From: Protula sp. h YS-2021
Lineage: Eukaryota > Annelida > Polychaeta > Sabellida > Serpulidae
Reading direction: 5' to 3'
Assembly: GCA_949752745.1 (NCBI GenBank)
Contig: OX457026.1
Location: 78,423,256 to 78,487,255, forward strand
Length of the DNA stretch: 64,000 bases
Shown here: piece by piece, positions 1 through 8,574 of the stretch
How the letters are laid out: every line of letters starts with the position of its first letter
Numbering within the stretch: position 1 is the first letter of the stretch
The notes under the pieces: model-generated
What the model saw: only the letters and a program-made list of their open reading frames with translations
Told to the model about the DNA's origin: nothing
Database searches by the model: none
Made by a program: the position numbers and the translations under genes

Positions 1-175
1 TATCCCTCTCTCTTTCCACACACACCAAATCACGGCAGCAACTGTTTTTAGGGCTTTTCTCGTTCTCCAAGCACACACACCATCACTAATGGCTTGTCGT
101 AGCAGCAATTAAAAGTGAGCAGCCATTGCCTCCTTAAGGGGGAGAACTCTCCATCCATTGCGGCTACGAAAACCG

Positions 176-245
<70 letters not shown>

Positions 246-751
246 CACACATACATACGTTTTTTTTTAATTTTTATCCCTCTCTCTCTCCACACACACC
301 AAATCATGAAAGCAACTGTTTTTCTGCCTTTTCTCGATCTCTAACCAAGCCATTGCAGCAACAATTAGTAAATGAGCACTCTTTTTCCTTAAGGAAGAGA
401 GGTGTCTCCATGCATTGCGGCCATTTACAAGCAACAATCCTTTCTTTAAAGCTTTCTTACTCTTTTAACACCTATGGCAACCAAACCAACGGACACCCAG
501 ACACACGGACACCCAGACACGGACACCCAGACACACGGACACCCATACATACGTTTTTTTTTTTATTTTTATCCCTCTCTCTTTCCACACACACCAAATC
601 ACGGCAGCAACTGTTTTTAGGGCTTTTCTCGTTCTCCAAGCACACACACCATCACTAATGGCTTGTCGTAGCAGCAATTAAAAAGTGAGCAGCCATTGCC
701 TCCTTAAGGGGGAGAACTCTCCATGCATTGCGGCTACGAAAACCGAACACG

Positions 752-793
<42 letters not shown>

Positions 794-1160
794 GACACAC
801 ATAGACACACATAGACACACATACATACGTTTTTTTAATTTTTATCCCTCTCTCTTTCTACACACACCAAATCACGGCAGCAACTGTTTTTTAGGGCTTT
901 TCTCGTTCTCCAAGCACACACACCATCACTAATGGATTGTCGTAGCAGCAATTAAAAATGAGCACTCTTTTTCCTTAAGGAAGAGAGGTGTCTCCATGCA
1001 TTGTGGCCATATACAAGCAACAATCCTTTCTTTAAAGCTTTCTCACTATTCTAACACCTATGACAACCAAACCAACGGACGCCCAGACACACGGACACCC
1101 AGACACGGACACCCAGACACACGGACACCCAGACAGTCGGGTTTTTTTTTGTTTTTTTTA
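1..1160. repeat. Higher-order tandem satellite of about 280-bp units
   Basis: Units of roughly 280 bp start near 1, 275, 562 and 842. Two types alternate: one carries a long CA microsatellite, the other carries acccagacacgg-type repeats. The shared core contains tatccctctctct and caccaaatcacggcagcaac, so the higher-order period is about 560 bp. The ORFs that fall here are low-complexity translations of the repeats and are not annotated as genes. Confidence 0.85.
175..242. repeat. (CA)n microsatellite
   Basis: An almost perfect CA dinucleotide run inside the first satellite unit. A shorter related run lies at about 748-790 in the third unit. Confidence 0.95.
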
Positions 1161-1194
1161 TCCCTCTCTCTCTCTACACATATAGAAATAGCCA

Positions 1195-1570
1195 CAACTG
1201 ATTCAGCGTTATATTTCTCAAGCCTGGGTATTTTTTTTTTTTAAACCCAGACAGTGGCTTATTTCTCTCTCTCTCTTCACACACATAACACAGCAAACGG
1301 TCAGACAGACAGATTTAGCGTTTCATTTCTCATGCCAGGGTATTTTTAACCCAGACAGCAAATTCTTTTTGCTTTCTCAAACGGTCAGACGGACAGATTT
1401 AGCGTTTCATTTCTCATGCCAGGGTATTTTTAACCCAGACAGCAATTTGTTTTGCTTTCTCAGACGGGCAGACGGACAGATTTAGCGTTTCATTTCTCAT
1501 GCTAGGGTATTTTTTAACCCAGGCAGCAATTTGTTTAGCTTTTTCAGACGGTCAGACGGACAGATGGAGC
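1195..1570. repeat. Four-copy, about 84-bp tandem repeat beside the Polinton left end
   Basis: Copies at about 1211, 1317, 1400 and 1484 share agcgtttcatttctcatgcc, then a GGGTA-T-run-AACCC hairpin and cagacagcaattt. The block AGCGTTTCATTTC is identical to sequence just inside the left inverted repeat of the Polinton (about 1649), so the array looks built from, or shared with, the element's end module. No gene is seen here. Confidence 0.75.
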
Positions 1571-1595
1571 TATAAATCAATGATTTATAGTCCTC

Positions 1596-1693
1596 TTTTT
1601 TTTTTAGCATTTCCCACACTCTCATTCATACTAAGATTGTCTGATGAAGCGTTTCATTTCGTAATAATGGGAGGGCCGCTAAAAAGCAGCCCT
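1596..1693 (+). repeat. Polinton left terminal inverted repeat
   Basis: A T-run followed by AGCATTTCCCACACTCTCAT at 1606 matches the reverse complement of 18789-18814 with a couple of differences. Similarity continues more weakly inward through an agcgtttcatttc-like block and a GGC...GCC hairpin. A perfect 21-bp palindrome (ctataaatc...gatttatag) lies just outside at 1570-1590. Confidence 0.75.
1673..1692 (-). terminator. Histone-like 3' hairpin after the left-end gene
   Basis: On the - strand GGGCTGCTTTTTAGCGGCCC can form an 8-bp stem (one G-T pair) with a TTTT loop. It lies about 60 bp after the stop of the left-end gene. It is followed by CGAAATGAAACGC, a block also found after the hairpin at 17466-17481. 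It is less canonical than the two right-hand copies. Use as an mRNA 3' end is inferred. Confidence 0.45.
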
Positions 1694-1754
1694 GGAGGGA
1701 TTTCCGTAGTCTGGTCCTGGTCACTGCCTCTTGTCATCAGTTCTCCTGCCGCTG

Positions 1755-2819
1755 TCACTGCCTCCCGCCATCGGTTCTCCTGTCGCCGCCACTGGCGCCG
1801 CCGCTGACGCCACCGCTGGCACCGCTGCCGCCACCAACCTCGCCACAGCCACACTTCCGCTTATGTGCCACAACCGCGACCCTGCTCGAGGTGAATCCTT
1901 TGCCCTGGACACTACAAAAATAATATTCGGACTTCAAAGCCTCCGGGCATTGCTGCTCATGCAATCTCATTGAATATTCTGCCGGAAAGCCAAAATGGCA
2001 GAATTTACAATAATTAACATTATCCAAAGTGCCCAAGATTTGCATGACCTCCTGGAAATCTGACTCTTTTCTAGAGACATTCTCCAGTTTCACCTGAGCA
2101 GGTTCGTTGTTGCGGTCAGTGTTTGAAGGTGACTGTATGAAGCTGACTGTATCCGAAATACTGGCGACAGCGATTGTAAGCTCATCGTCAGGAGCTGGTG
2201 GCGGACTGTCCGGTCTTGTAACGGTTGCGCTTGGTGCCGCCAGCACCTTCCGGACAGTCACATCAGCTTCCTTTTGATTCACTTTCAACGGGGTCGTCAT
2301 CGTTGACGCAGCGACTTTGACAGGAGTTGCTCTGGCAGGAGGAGTCTCTGTCATCGTTGCTGCGATCACTCTGGCTGGAGGAGTCTCTGTCATCGTTGCC
2401 GCGGTCACTCTGGTCACTCTGGTCACTTTGGCCACTTCCTGGCAGGGCGACGGGTCCCTGGGCGGCGAACGATGGCGTAGTCGCTTATGGCTCTCCTCCG
2501 CCGCCCTGCCAAACAGGTTGAACCGTTCCTCCGGTCTGTTCGCAAGGAAATTTCTCCACTTTCGAAACAGAAAAGTTTGATATTCAATGTAAATCTCCTC
2601 CCAGAAGTTGATATCCTTCGGTGATAGGAAGTAGCGGCCCCGAAGCTCGTCCGAAAAAAACTCGTCCTTATACAACATGGTTGAATTTCGATGTGCTCGC
2701 TTCCGAAACAGAAAAATTTGATATTCTATAAATATCTCCTCCCAGAAGTTGACATCCCTCGCTGATAGAAAGTAGCGACCTCGAAGCTCATCAGAAAAAA
2801 ACTCGTCCTTGTACTGCAT
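1755..2819 (-). CDS. Left-end protein with duplicated N-terminal module and C-terminal zinc-finger-like region
   Basis: I do not recognise this family. The first ATG is at 2819; the longer frame to 2870 would need GTG. Near the N-terminus a module of about 40 residues, containing YKDEFFSDELRGRYFLS and then NFWEEI.IEYQ.FLFRK, occurs twice with few differences. The middle is low-complexity (TETPPAR repeats, Pro/Thr/Val rich). Near the C-terminus a C2HC-like pattern (YCKFC..F followed by H...C) precedes a second degenerate Cys/His cluster and a Gly/Ser/Ala-rich tail. The gene points outward, away from the acidic-protein gene at 3094, and its transcript could end at the hairpin 62 bp downstream. 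A regulatory or DNA-binding early protein is possible but not shown. Confidence 0.6.
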   Translation of the reverse strand: MQYKDEFFSDELRGRYFLSARDVNFWEEIFIEYQIFLFRKRAHRNSTMLYKDEFFSDELRGRYFLSPKDINFWEEIYIEYQTFLFRKWRNFLANRPEERFNLFGRAAEESHKRLRHRSPPRDPSPCQEVAKVTRVTRVTAATMTETPPARVIAATMTETPPARATPVKVAASTMTTPLKVNQKEADVTVRKVLAAPSATVTRPDSPPPAPDDELTIAVASISDTVSFIQSPSNTDRNNEPAQVKLENVSRKESDFQEVMQILGTLDNVNYCKFCHFGFPAEYSMRLHEQQCPEALKSEYYFCSVQGKGFTSSRVAVVAHKRKCGCGEVGGGSGASGGVSGGASGGDRRTDGGRQ

Positions 2820-2889
2820 GATTAAATTTTGATGTGTTCGCTTCAAAGGTTCAAAGCAGACTGACTGCACACAGACTGCAAAGCAAACT

Positions 2890-3000
2890 GATCGACCCCC
2901 CCCCCCCTGCCCAGCTACCTAGTGAGCCCCCCCCCCTGCCCAGCTACCTAGTGAGCCCCCCCCCCGGCCCAGCTACCTAGTGAGCCCCCCCCCCCCTCCC
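2890..3000. promoter_or_regulatory. Left divergent promoter with four C-runs
   Basis: Between the - gene starting at 2819 and the + gene at 3094 lie four C-runs of 9-14 bases separated by copies of tgcccagctacctagtgag (period about 29 bp). Its - strand has four G-runs and so could form a G-quadruplex. A similar G-run array sits between the divergent genes at the right end. Confidence 0.6.
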
Positions 3001-3042
3001 GGCTACTTTTTACGCCGCTGGCTCACGGCTCACCGTCAGTAG

Positions 3043-3052
3043 TATAAAAAGG
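3043..3052 (+). promoter_or_regulatory. TATA box for the acidic-protein gene
   Basis: TATAAAAAGG lies 51 bp upstream of the ATG at 3094, a normal distance for a TATA box with a short leader. It resembles TATA boxes before other genes of the element. Confidence 0.7.
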
Positions 3053-3093
3053 TCGGGTCGACACCACTCTAATCATTGTATTGCCAAACCATC

Positions 3094-4044
3094 ATGGAGA
3101 CGTCTCGAAACGCAACAACGGCTAGCAACATGGAAATTGATAGCCTGTTCAGCAATGAAACAATGGCTTTTACAGATGCAGTTTTAACTGCAGAGGAGAC
3201 TGCTGCCTTCCTAAGTACACTAAAAGAAGCTGAAAAAGCCTTGGAGGAAGCATTAGGGGCTCCGTCAGCCGTGTCTACAGTACAGCAAACTAGGCCTGAA
3301 GAAGTACAGCCAGTACAGCAAGCAATGCCCGATCCCGAGGGATCTGACTACCCGTTCTGGGTTGCCAATGCGCTTGTAAATGGTAGCGCCAAACCACTTA
3401 GTACAAAGTTACAGGCTCATCTAGAGCATCTTGAGGAGGAAGAAGTGGTCATGTCAAGCGATGACGACGGTGACGACGACGATGACGACAATGGCGACAA
3501 TGATGACAATGACGACAATGACGACAGCGACGACGATGAAAAGCAGCTCAAATCTAAATTCGAATTGAGCAAAAGTATTCCTGTTACTGAAGAAGACGTC
3601 ACGCTGTTGAAACGAAACTTTCAAGCAGTGATTCCTCTGATAGATTGTAACATTTTATGGTGCTTATGTGAAGAAGGCTTTTTCGACCAACACACATACA
3701 TATACCTAACGGAAGAAGTGAACACTGTCATTCAGCTTATCTACATGCTAGAAGGAAACATAGAGCATGTTCCCGCGTCAGAGCCACAGTTCTCCGAAGC
3801 CATGACCCGACGTTTCGTTCAACTTATTAGAAGTCTTCATGAGGAACTTTTTAAGACATTATGTCTACCGGCGCCAAAGTGTGTTGATGAGGATCGCGAT
3901 TCCAAATATGCAAAGGTCATGCTACATGGCTTCAAGTACCTTGAAGAACGTATTAAGGTGTACGAGATGATGGCCTACCTCTATGAAAAAGGATATTTCA
4001 CCATGTCAATGCTCTTCCAATGGATAATTGGAAGTCGCAAATGA
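3094..4044 (+). CDS. Acidic protein with Asp-rich tract, unknown function
   Basis: The start is taken at ATG 3094 (context accatcATGG); the frame upstream would need TTG. The protein is about 316 residues. The first third is Ala/Glu rich. Near residues 122-145 is a long Asp/Asn tract interrupted by Gly and Ser. The C-terminal half is helical and hydrophobic-patterned, with no recognised domain. An acidic tract followed by a folded domain suggests protein or histone interaction, but that is a guess. The frame ends at TGA 4042-4044 yet stays open for about 40 more protein-like codons to 4167, so this copy may be shortened by a nonsense change. Its own TATA box at 3043 suggests early, independent expression. 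Confidence 0.75.
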   Translation: METSRNATTASNMEIDSLFSNETMAFTDAVLTAEETAAFLSTLKEAEKALEEALGAPSAVSTVQQTRPEEVQPVQQAMPDPEGSDYPFWVANALVNGSAKPLSTKLQAHLEHLEEEEVVMSSDDDGDDDDDDNGDNDDNDDNDDSDDDEKQLKSKFELSKSIPVTEEDVTLLKRNFQAVIPLIDCNILWCLCEEGFFDQHTYIYLTEEVNTVIQLIYMLEGNIEHVPASEPQFSEAMTRRFVQLIRSLHEELFKTLCLPAPKCVDEDRDSKYAKVMLHGFKYLEERIKVYEMMAYLYEKGYFTMSMLFQWIIGSRK

Positions 4045-4065
4045 GGAGATTTTTTAGTGATCGTC

Positions 4066-4167
4066 ATGAGACAATCTCTAACAGACGGTTTACCAACAGC
4101 CTTTCTGGATGGTTTCAACGAGATCACTCCGCGATTTAGCAAACATCTCATGAAAACATACATGTAA
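4066..4167 (+). CDS. Small ORF in frame after the TGA of the acidic protein
   Basis: A 33-codon ORF starts at ATG 4066 and ends at TAA 4165-4167, in the same frame as the upstream gene. The sequence looks protein-like (for example DGLPTAFLDGFNEITPRF). It is either the displaced C-terminus of the upstream protein or a separate micro-ORF. No TATA box is seen directly before it. Confidence 0.3.
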   Translation: MRQSLTDGLPTAFLDGFNEITPRFSKHLMKTYM

Positions 4168-4173
4168 TGCCCA

Positions 4174-4182
4174 TATAAAAGG
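4174..4182 (+). promoter_or_regulatory. TATA box before the gene at 4222
   Basis: TATAAAAGG followed by AGTGAGG, 48 bp upstream of the ATG. It matches the TATAAAAGG core used before the polymerase and PC4-like genes. Confidence 0.7.
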
Positions 4183-4221
4183 AGTGAGGTGTCAAGTGCA
4201 GTCATCATTCGACGCGCAGCC

Positions 4222-4842
4222 ATGGAGAAGACAAGCAGCTTTAAAATTAGTGCAAACTTAACAATTACTGTGGAGCATGGACAATTTGGATTATTTCTTC
4301 GAATCAAACGTGGAGAGAGATGGCTTGCTTTATCACCATCCTTGTGGAAGATTGTGTGTCTGAACTTACCAAGATTACGTGACATTGGCTTCAAACTGTA
4401 CTTAACGCAAACGAAATGGCTTGAAGTCATTTCATACTTGGATATGCGCTATGTGAGTTTTGTGCAAACATTCTTGCTTGAAGGGAAAGAATATACGCGT
4501 TACATCAACATGAATGATGGTGAATGGGAGACATTGCTTCAGGAGATGGATAACATTAACTCAACCTTATTGCCATGTACGGAATGTCATGGTAAGAAAA
4601 CTCCTGTTAAGCTGCAAAAGGACAATCGGATGAAAGTGTCGAAGCTATCCAAGAAAAGACTGGCTGAAGTTCAATTGGAGAATATGGATGTGCAAAATCA
4701 ACTTGGACTTACCTGTGAATATTGTGGTGCTTACGGATATGCTGAGGATTATGATTGTCACTGCCACAAGTACAATTGCAAGTTGTGTGAACCAGACAAC
4801 TTCTGCAACAAGTGTGGCTTACTAACTGTTTCTGCGGAGTAA
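4222..4842 (+). CDS. Protein with two PC4-like modules and a C-terminal Cys-rich zinc-binding region
   Basis: The start is taken at ATG 4222 (cagccATGG). The first about 110 residues contain two similar units. Each begins with FK plus a beta-strand-like stretch and ends in a helix with a conserved Trp (for example LSPSLWKIVCLNLPRL and NDGEWETLLQEMDNI). This matches the pattern of the transcription coactivator PC4/SUB1 domain seen more clearly in the gene at 12720. The second half has many Cys/His pairs (CTEC, CEYCG, CHCHKYNCKLC, CNKCG) and should bind zinc. A nucleic-acid-binding regulator is the best guess. The PC4 relationship is inferred by eye and needs a profile search. Confidence 0.65.
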   Translation: MEKTSSFKISANLTITVEHGQFGLFLRIKRGERWLALSPSLWKIVCLNLPRLRDIGFKLYLTQTKWLEVISYLDMRYVSFVQTFLLEGKEYTRYINMNDGEWETLLQEMDNINSTLLPCTECHGKKTPVKLQKDNRMKVSKLSKKRLAEVQLENMDVQNQLGLTCEYCGAYGYAEDYDCHCHKYNCKLCEPDNFCNKCGLLTVSAE

Positions 4843-4906
4843 GACTGAGAGTCATTTGTTTGCCAACCGTCACAGTGTGCAGACGTGTTATATGGATATG
4901 TGAAAG

Positions 4907-5194
4907 ATGGATGTAGAAACGTGTTTCAAGGACAAGTATGTGGACTACATGATAAGTGAACTGGCGCGTTTTGGATCTATTCAACAACAACTGCAACACT
5001 TTGACATTTATTGGGAACTTGCGCATTCCACGTTAAGTGTACCAAACTTACGTGAGGATTTCATCAAAGAGTGTATGTTTTCAAACATTGACGGAGCTGA
5101 GGAGTTTGATGTGGAAGCAGCATATCACTTCGCTCGATTTGATCCAAGACTGTTTGATGAAGTGAGAGAGTGGTTAATCTACATTGCAGTATAA
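4907..5194 (+). CDS. Small unknown protein (95 residues)
   Basis: ATG at 4907, stop TAA at 5192-5194. It is acidic overall and aromatic-rich, with no signal peptide or membrane segment. It lies 64 bp after the previous gene. Its stop overlaps the ATG of the next gene (TAATG), so the two are probably on one transcript. I do not recognise a family; a C-terminal Trp-containing helix (FDEVREWLIYI) faintly recalls the nearby PC4-like modules. Confidence 0.65.
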   Translation: MDVETCFKDKYVDYMISELARFGSIQQQLQHFDIYWELAHSTLSVPNLREDFIKECMFSNIDGAEEFDVEAAYHFARFDPRLFDEVREWLIYIAV

Positions 5195-5526
5195 TGACAG
5201 ACATTACATTGAGACAATATATTGTGCAAAAGACATATTGTGAAGAAATGTTATTAGCTGTAAAAAAGTTTGCATGTTTAGTATGTCCTGCTTGTCAAAA
5301 TGAAGAGTGTTCAGAACATACCTGTCATTCTGCATGTGTCTATACATATTGGAATGAAGCTAAATATTACATTCATTTAGATAAAGTGTTAGATAATGCA
5401 AATCAACGCTGTGAAAAATATGGTGTAGATGCTATCACATTTGATGAATTAAGTTGTTGGTTAATGTTCATTGAAGATCAATGGACTCCAATTATTCACA
5501 CCATTGTATCAATACTTGATTTGTAA
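5194..5526 (+). CDS. Small Cys-rich unknown protein (110 residues)
   Basis: The start is taken at ATG 5194, which overlaps the upstream stop by one base. A Cys/His cluster near residues 28-48 (CLVCPACQNEECSEHTCH) could form a zinc site. The rest is aromatic and acidic, with a Trp-containing C-terminal region. There is no recognised domain. It closes the left early-looking cluster (4222-5526); AATAAA signals follow directly. Confidence 0.65.
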   Translation: MTDITLRQYIVQKTYCEEMLLAVKKFACLVCPACQNEECSEHTCHSACVYTYWNEAKYYIHLDKVLDNANQRCEKYGVDAITFDELSCWLMFIEDQWTPIIHTIVSILDL

Positions 5527-5657
5527 GATATGTTGATTGAGCTTTTATAAAATTTAAGATATGTTAATAAAATTTAAGATGTGTTGATAAAATGCAAGAT
5601 ATGTTGATAAAATAAAATGCAAGATATGTTAACAAGTGTTGATCATTTAGTGTTAAC
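5527..5657 (+). terminator. AT-rich tandem repeat with AATAAA polyadenylation signals
   Basis: About five copies of a 20-bp unit like aagatatgttgataaaatgc separate the left cluster from the integrase gene. Several contain AATAAA (near 5564 and 5613). They probably supply poly(A) signals for the upstream transcript. The last unit runs into gttaacATG of the integrase. Confidence 0.6.
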
Positions 5658-6761
5658 ATGTCGACGTGGAAAGACTACTTAACCAATATTTACTTTAAAC
5701 CTGGTCAACCCGGGGCATTTGCTGGTCCTTACAAACTATATCACATATTAAAAAAACATGATCAACCAGTCACTCATTCACAAGTGAAGAAATGGTTACA
5801 GGATCAAGATGCCTTCAGTTTACTACAACCTGTAAAATACAGGTTTAAAAGGCAACGTGTCATTACACGTGGAATTGATGACATGTGGGATATTGATTTA
5901 GCTGACATGGGAAACATAGCTTCCTATAATGATGACACCCACTTTTTATTAGTTGTCATTGATGTGTTTTCCAAATATTTGTGGGTGCAGCCAATGCCTA
6001 ATAAATCACATACCAGCGTCATAGAAGCCTTTCAAAAGATTTTTCATGAAACACAACGAAGGCCACGAACTCTAAGGTCAGATAAAGGAACTGAATTTAA
6101 AAACAGATGGGTAAAAGCATTTTTGAAGAAGGAGGGAATACATGCCTATACGACAAAGAATGAAACCAAAGCCAACTTTGCTGAGAGAGTCATTCGTACT
6201 CTAAAGGGAATGATGTATCGATATTTCCTTCATAATCAAACGTATCGATATATGGACATCCTTCCAGACTTAGTGTATAATTATAACCATAGACCTCATG
6301 GCTCCCTCCCTAATAAGTATGCTCCTGCAGATATTCGTAAAGACATAGAATCGAAAGTGTGGAAGTATATGTATGTAGACAAATTGAAATTAAAACCAAA
6401 GAAGAAGAAAAAACCCTACAAATTTAAAATTGGTGATCAGGTTCGCATTTCTCACATGAAATATGTATTTCAACGGGATTATCATATAAAGTGGACGCAA
6501 GAAGTGTTCATTATCACACATCGTTGTAAGAAGCAAGGAATACACTTGTATCGTGTGAAAGACTTTTTGGATGAAGATATTGACGGACATTTTTATGAAG
6601 AAGAACTGCAGAAAGTGACAAAAGATATTGAATCAGTCTACAGAATTGAAAAGGTTTTGAAAACACGAAAAAGACGAGGTGTTAAAGAATTATTTGTGAA
6701 GTGGTTAGGTTGGCCAAAGAAGTTTAACAGTTGGGTGAAAGAAACAGATATTCGAAAATGA
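5658..6761 (+). CDS. INT: Retroviral-type (DDE) integrase with C-terminal chromodomain
   Basis: The 367-residue protein should integrate the element into host DNA. The RVE core is clear: first Asp in DIDLADM (about residue 76), second in RSDKGTEF (about 140), and Glu in KANFAERVIRTLKG (about 177), with the retroviral-like spacing. Before it is a small helical domain. A basic SH3-like region (IGDQVRISH) follows, then a chromodomain at about 320-367 (VYRIEKVLKTR...ELFVKWLGW..FNSWV), which in this family can steer insertion to modified chromatin. The frame is complete. The stop overlaps the ATPase start (ATGA), typical of the tight packing here. Confidence 0.95.
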   Translation: MSTWKDYLTNIYFKPGQPGAFAGPYKLYHILKKHDQPVTHSQVKKWLQDQDAFSLLQPVKYRFKRQRVITRGIDDMWDIDLADMGNIASYNDDTHFLLVVIDVFSKYLWVQPMPNKSHTSVIEAFQKIFHETQRRPRTLRSDKGTEFKNRWVKAFLKKEGIHAYTTKNETKANFAERVIRTLKGMMYRYFLHNQTYRYMDILPDLVYNYNHRPHGSLPNKYAPADIRKDIESKVWKYMYVDKLKLKPKKKKKPYKFKIGDQVRISHMKYVFQRDYHIKWTQEVFIITHRCKKQGIHLYRVKDFLDEDIDGHFYEEELQKVTKDIESVYRIEKVLKTRKRRGVKELFVKWLGWPKKFNSWVKETDIRK

Positions 6762-7417
6762 AGCATCCATTCACGTGTTTGGTCTCTGGACCTACAGGCA
6801 GTGGTAAAACTTCTCTAGTTAGAGAAATTCTAGAACAAAAGTTAATTAAACCCTCTCCAAAAACCATTTTATGGCTCTATGCAGCAGATCAGCCTTTGTA
6901 TAAGGGAATGAAAGGTGTGGAATTTTACCAAGGCATTCCAGATAACATTGAAGAGCGTTTTAACCCGAAAAAACCAAACTTACTCATCATTGATGACTTA
7001 ATGACCAAATGTCATAGTGATGAACGCATGACACGTCTATTTAGTGTTGGCAGCAGTCATCAAAATCTAAGCATTATTTTTATTGTGCATAATTTGTTTC
7101 ATCATGGTAGAGAAATGCGTAATATTAGTTTGAATACACATTACATCATTCTGTTTAAAAATCCTAGAGACAGTCAACAAATAAGTACATTAGCGCGACA
7201 AATGTATCCTGGAAAATCTCAATTTCTCATAGAAGCCTATCAAGATGCTACCAGCAAACCTCATGGCTATTTATTCATTGATTTGAAGCCGAAGACAAAT
7301 GATCAACTACGTATTCGTACAGGCATTTTACCAAAAGATACACATTACGTATATGTTGATAAGGTGGTGTATGAACAAGAACCAAGTCACTTAACCATTC
7401 GCAGCCAAGATGTCTAA
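6758..7417 (+). CDS. ATP: Genome-packaging ATPase (FtsK/HerA type)
   Basis: The start is taken at ATG 6758, inside the integrase stop. The protein is about 219 residues. The Walker A motif GPTGSGKT lies near residue 11. Walker B, a hydrophobic strand ending in Asp-Asp (LLIIDDLM), lies near residue 78. A sensor-like HNLFHHG region follows. It resembles the A32-type ATPases that pump DNA into capsids of Polintons, adenovirus-like and giant viruses. Length and motifs are complete. Its end overlaps the next gene. Confidence 0.93.
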   Translation: MKHPFTCLVSGPTGSGKTSLVREILEQKLIKPSPKTILWLYAADQPLYKGMKGVEFYQGIPDNIEERFNPKKPNLLIIDDLMTKCHSDERMTRLFSVGSSHQNLSIIFIVHNLFHHGREMRNISLNTHYIILFKNPRDSQQISTLARQMYPGKSQFLIEAYQDATSKPHGYLFIDLKPKTNDQLRIRTGILPKDTHYVYVDKVVYEQEPSHLTIRSQDV

Positions 7418-7736
7418 ACGTATTCAAGCGAATCAACCTTTCCTTCACTTGCTTGCACGCAGCGGGCCTAAACGACGTAAATCCTTACTACAACAAGCTA
7501 CTAAGGAGGAATTAACTAGCTTGTTTGAAATTTGTTTGAATATATTGCGAGGACATTTACCCTTAAGCTCAAAAAGGTATAAGTTATTCAAGCGTGAACG
7601 TCATACCCTACGTACACTGGCAAATAAGAAGATATCACTTCGAAGAAAAAAGAAGTTGGTTAATCAGAAAGGAGGATTTATTGGAGCTATTGCTAAATTT
7701 GCATTACCCTTGTTAGCTCAGTTGCTGTTAAAATGA
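7410..7736 (+). CDS. Small basic virion-type protein with hydrophobic C-terminal helix
   Basis: The 108-residue protein starts within the end of the ATPase gene. It is strongly basic (RSGPKRRKSLL, KKISLRRKKKL). It ends in a hydrophobic, probably membrane-active or amphipathic helix after GG (IGAIAKFALPLLAQLLL). Similar small proteins sit beside the ATPase in related elements, and a basic body with a hydrophobic tail suggests a DNA-binding or capsid cement/lytic role. Function is inferred. The stop overlaps the following ATG (ATGA). Confidence 0.75.
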   Translation: MSKRIQANQPFLHLLARSGPKRRKSLLQQATKEELTSLFEICLNILRGHLPLSSKRYKLFKRERHTLRTLANKKISLRRKKKLVNQKGGFIGAIAKFALPLLAQLLLK

Positions 7737-8326
7737 AACATACTTTGAAAATGGTTCTCATTCCTGAATATGAATATAAAATGTTGTTAGAAAAGAAGGG
7801 AAAAGATGTTGAAATCAAAACGAAAGTGAATAAACTTTTACGTGGGAAACGAACTCGTGAAAAAGCAATAGAAATGTCTCAAGTGCTTGGACGTCATTTA
7901 CGAACAATTCAATCACAACAACAACAACGACAAAAGTCTGTTACAGCATCTAATGCAGAAAAATCAGAAAAGTCTCAACAGTTTCTAAACCATTTTCAAC
8001 CCATTTATCATGTAAAACTAACACAACTTCTGGCAGAACTTAAGAAATATGGTACGAGATGGACAGATAAAAATGAACTTGTTTTAAAAACAGGTACTGT
8101 CATTACAAATTCTAACATTATTGATTTGTTGAAAGAAGCATTGGTTGCTACAAAAAGAAAAGAACGACGAGAACCACCGCGTGGTTGGAAGCAGTTTATT
8201 GAGGAAATTGTAGACGCTAATATTCCAAAAACTGTTTTTGGCAAAAAGACAACTCGTGAAGATATTACAAAAGAGCAACAACAACGTCAACAAAGATTGT
8301 TTCCAGAAGGATGGGAAACTTTTTAA
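7733..8326 (+). CDS. Virion-associated protein of unknown function (197 residues)
   Basis: A complete frame, overlapping its neighbours at both ends. The N-terminal third is basic and helical, followed by a Gln-rich stretch (QSQQQQRQKS) and then a compact domain (HVKLTQLLAELKKYG...LKTGTVITNSNIIDLLKEAL). A basic Arg/Lys segment (TKRKERREPPRGW) and a Gln-rich tail end the protein. It lies in the conserved capsid gene block, so a structural or assembly role is likely. No catalytic motif is seen. Confidence 0.7.
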   Translation: MKHTLKMVLIPEYEYKMLLEKKGKDVEIKTKVNKLLRGKRTREKAIEMSQVLGRHLRTIQSQQQQRQKSVTASNAEKSEKSQQFLNHFQPIYHVKLTQLLAELKKYGTRWTDKNELVLKTGTVITNSNIIDLLKEALVATKRKERREPPRGWKQFIEEIVDANIPKTVFGKKTTREDITKEQQQRQQRLFPEGWETF

Positions 8327-8520
8327 CATGGATTAAAGAGCTATGGTGCTGTTGTTGTAAAGAAAATGGAAATAAAAATACTATTCCTGTAAAAATTAGG
8401 TGTGTTAGTGCTTGTTGTCAGGGAGAAGTAGTAGATACCAATTTAGATCATGTAGATAGCAATTTAGACAATAATGTAGACAGCAATGTAGAAAGTGAGG
8501 ATGAAGAGTGTCAAACATGA
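8311..8520 (+). CDS. Small putative membrane-anchored protein (myristoyl/palmitoyl-type N-terminus)
   Basis: A 69-residue frame that overlaps the previous gene by 16 bp. The N-terminus MGNFLT fits the N-myristoylation pattern (Gly2, Thr6). It is followed by Trp and a CCCC cluster that would suit palmitoylation. The C-terminal half is a repetitive acidic stretch with DSN/VDSN units. The combination suggests attachment to a host membrane. This is read from motifs only. Confidence 0.55.
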   Translation: MGNFLTWIKELWCCCCKENGNKNTIPVKIRCVSACCQGEVVDTNLDHVDSNLDNNVDSNVESEDEECQT

Positions 8521-8574
8521 AGTAATGTATATACACATCTAGTCTATCTACATCACATAAACGATTTAGCTGTC

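Noticed and set aside
3981..4430. 149-codon - strand frame
   Set aside because: Antisense to the acidic-protein 3' end and the gene at 4222, which have TATA boxes and good starts.
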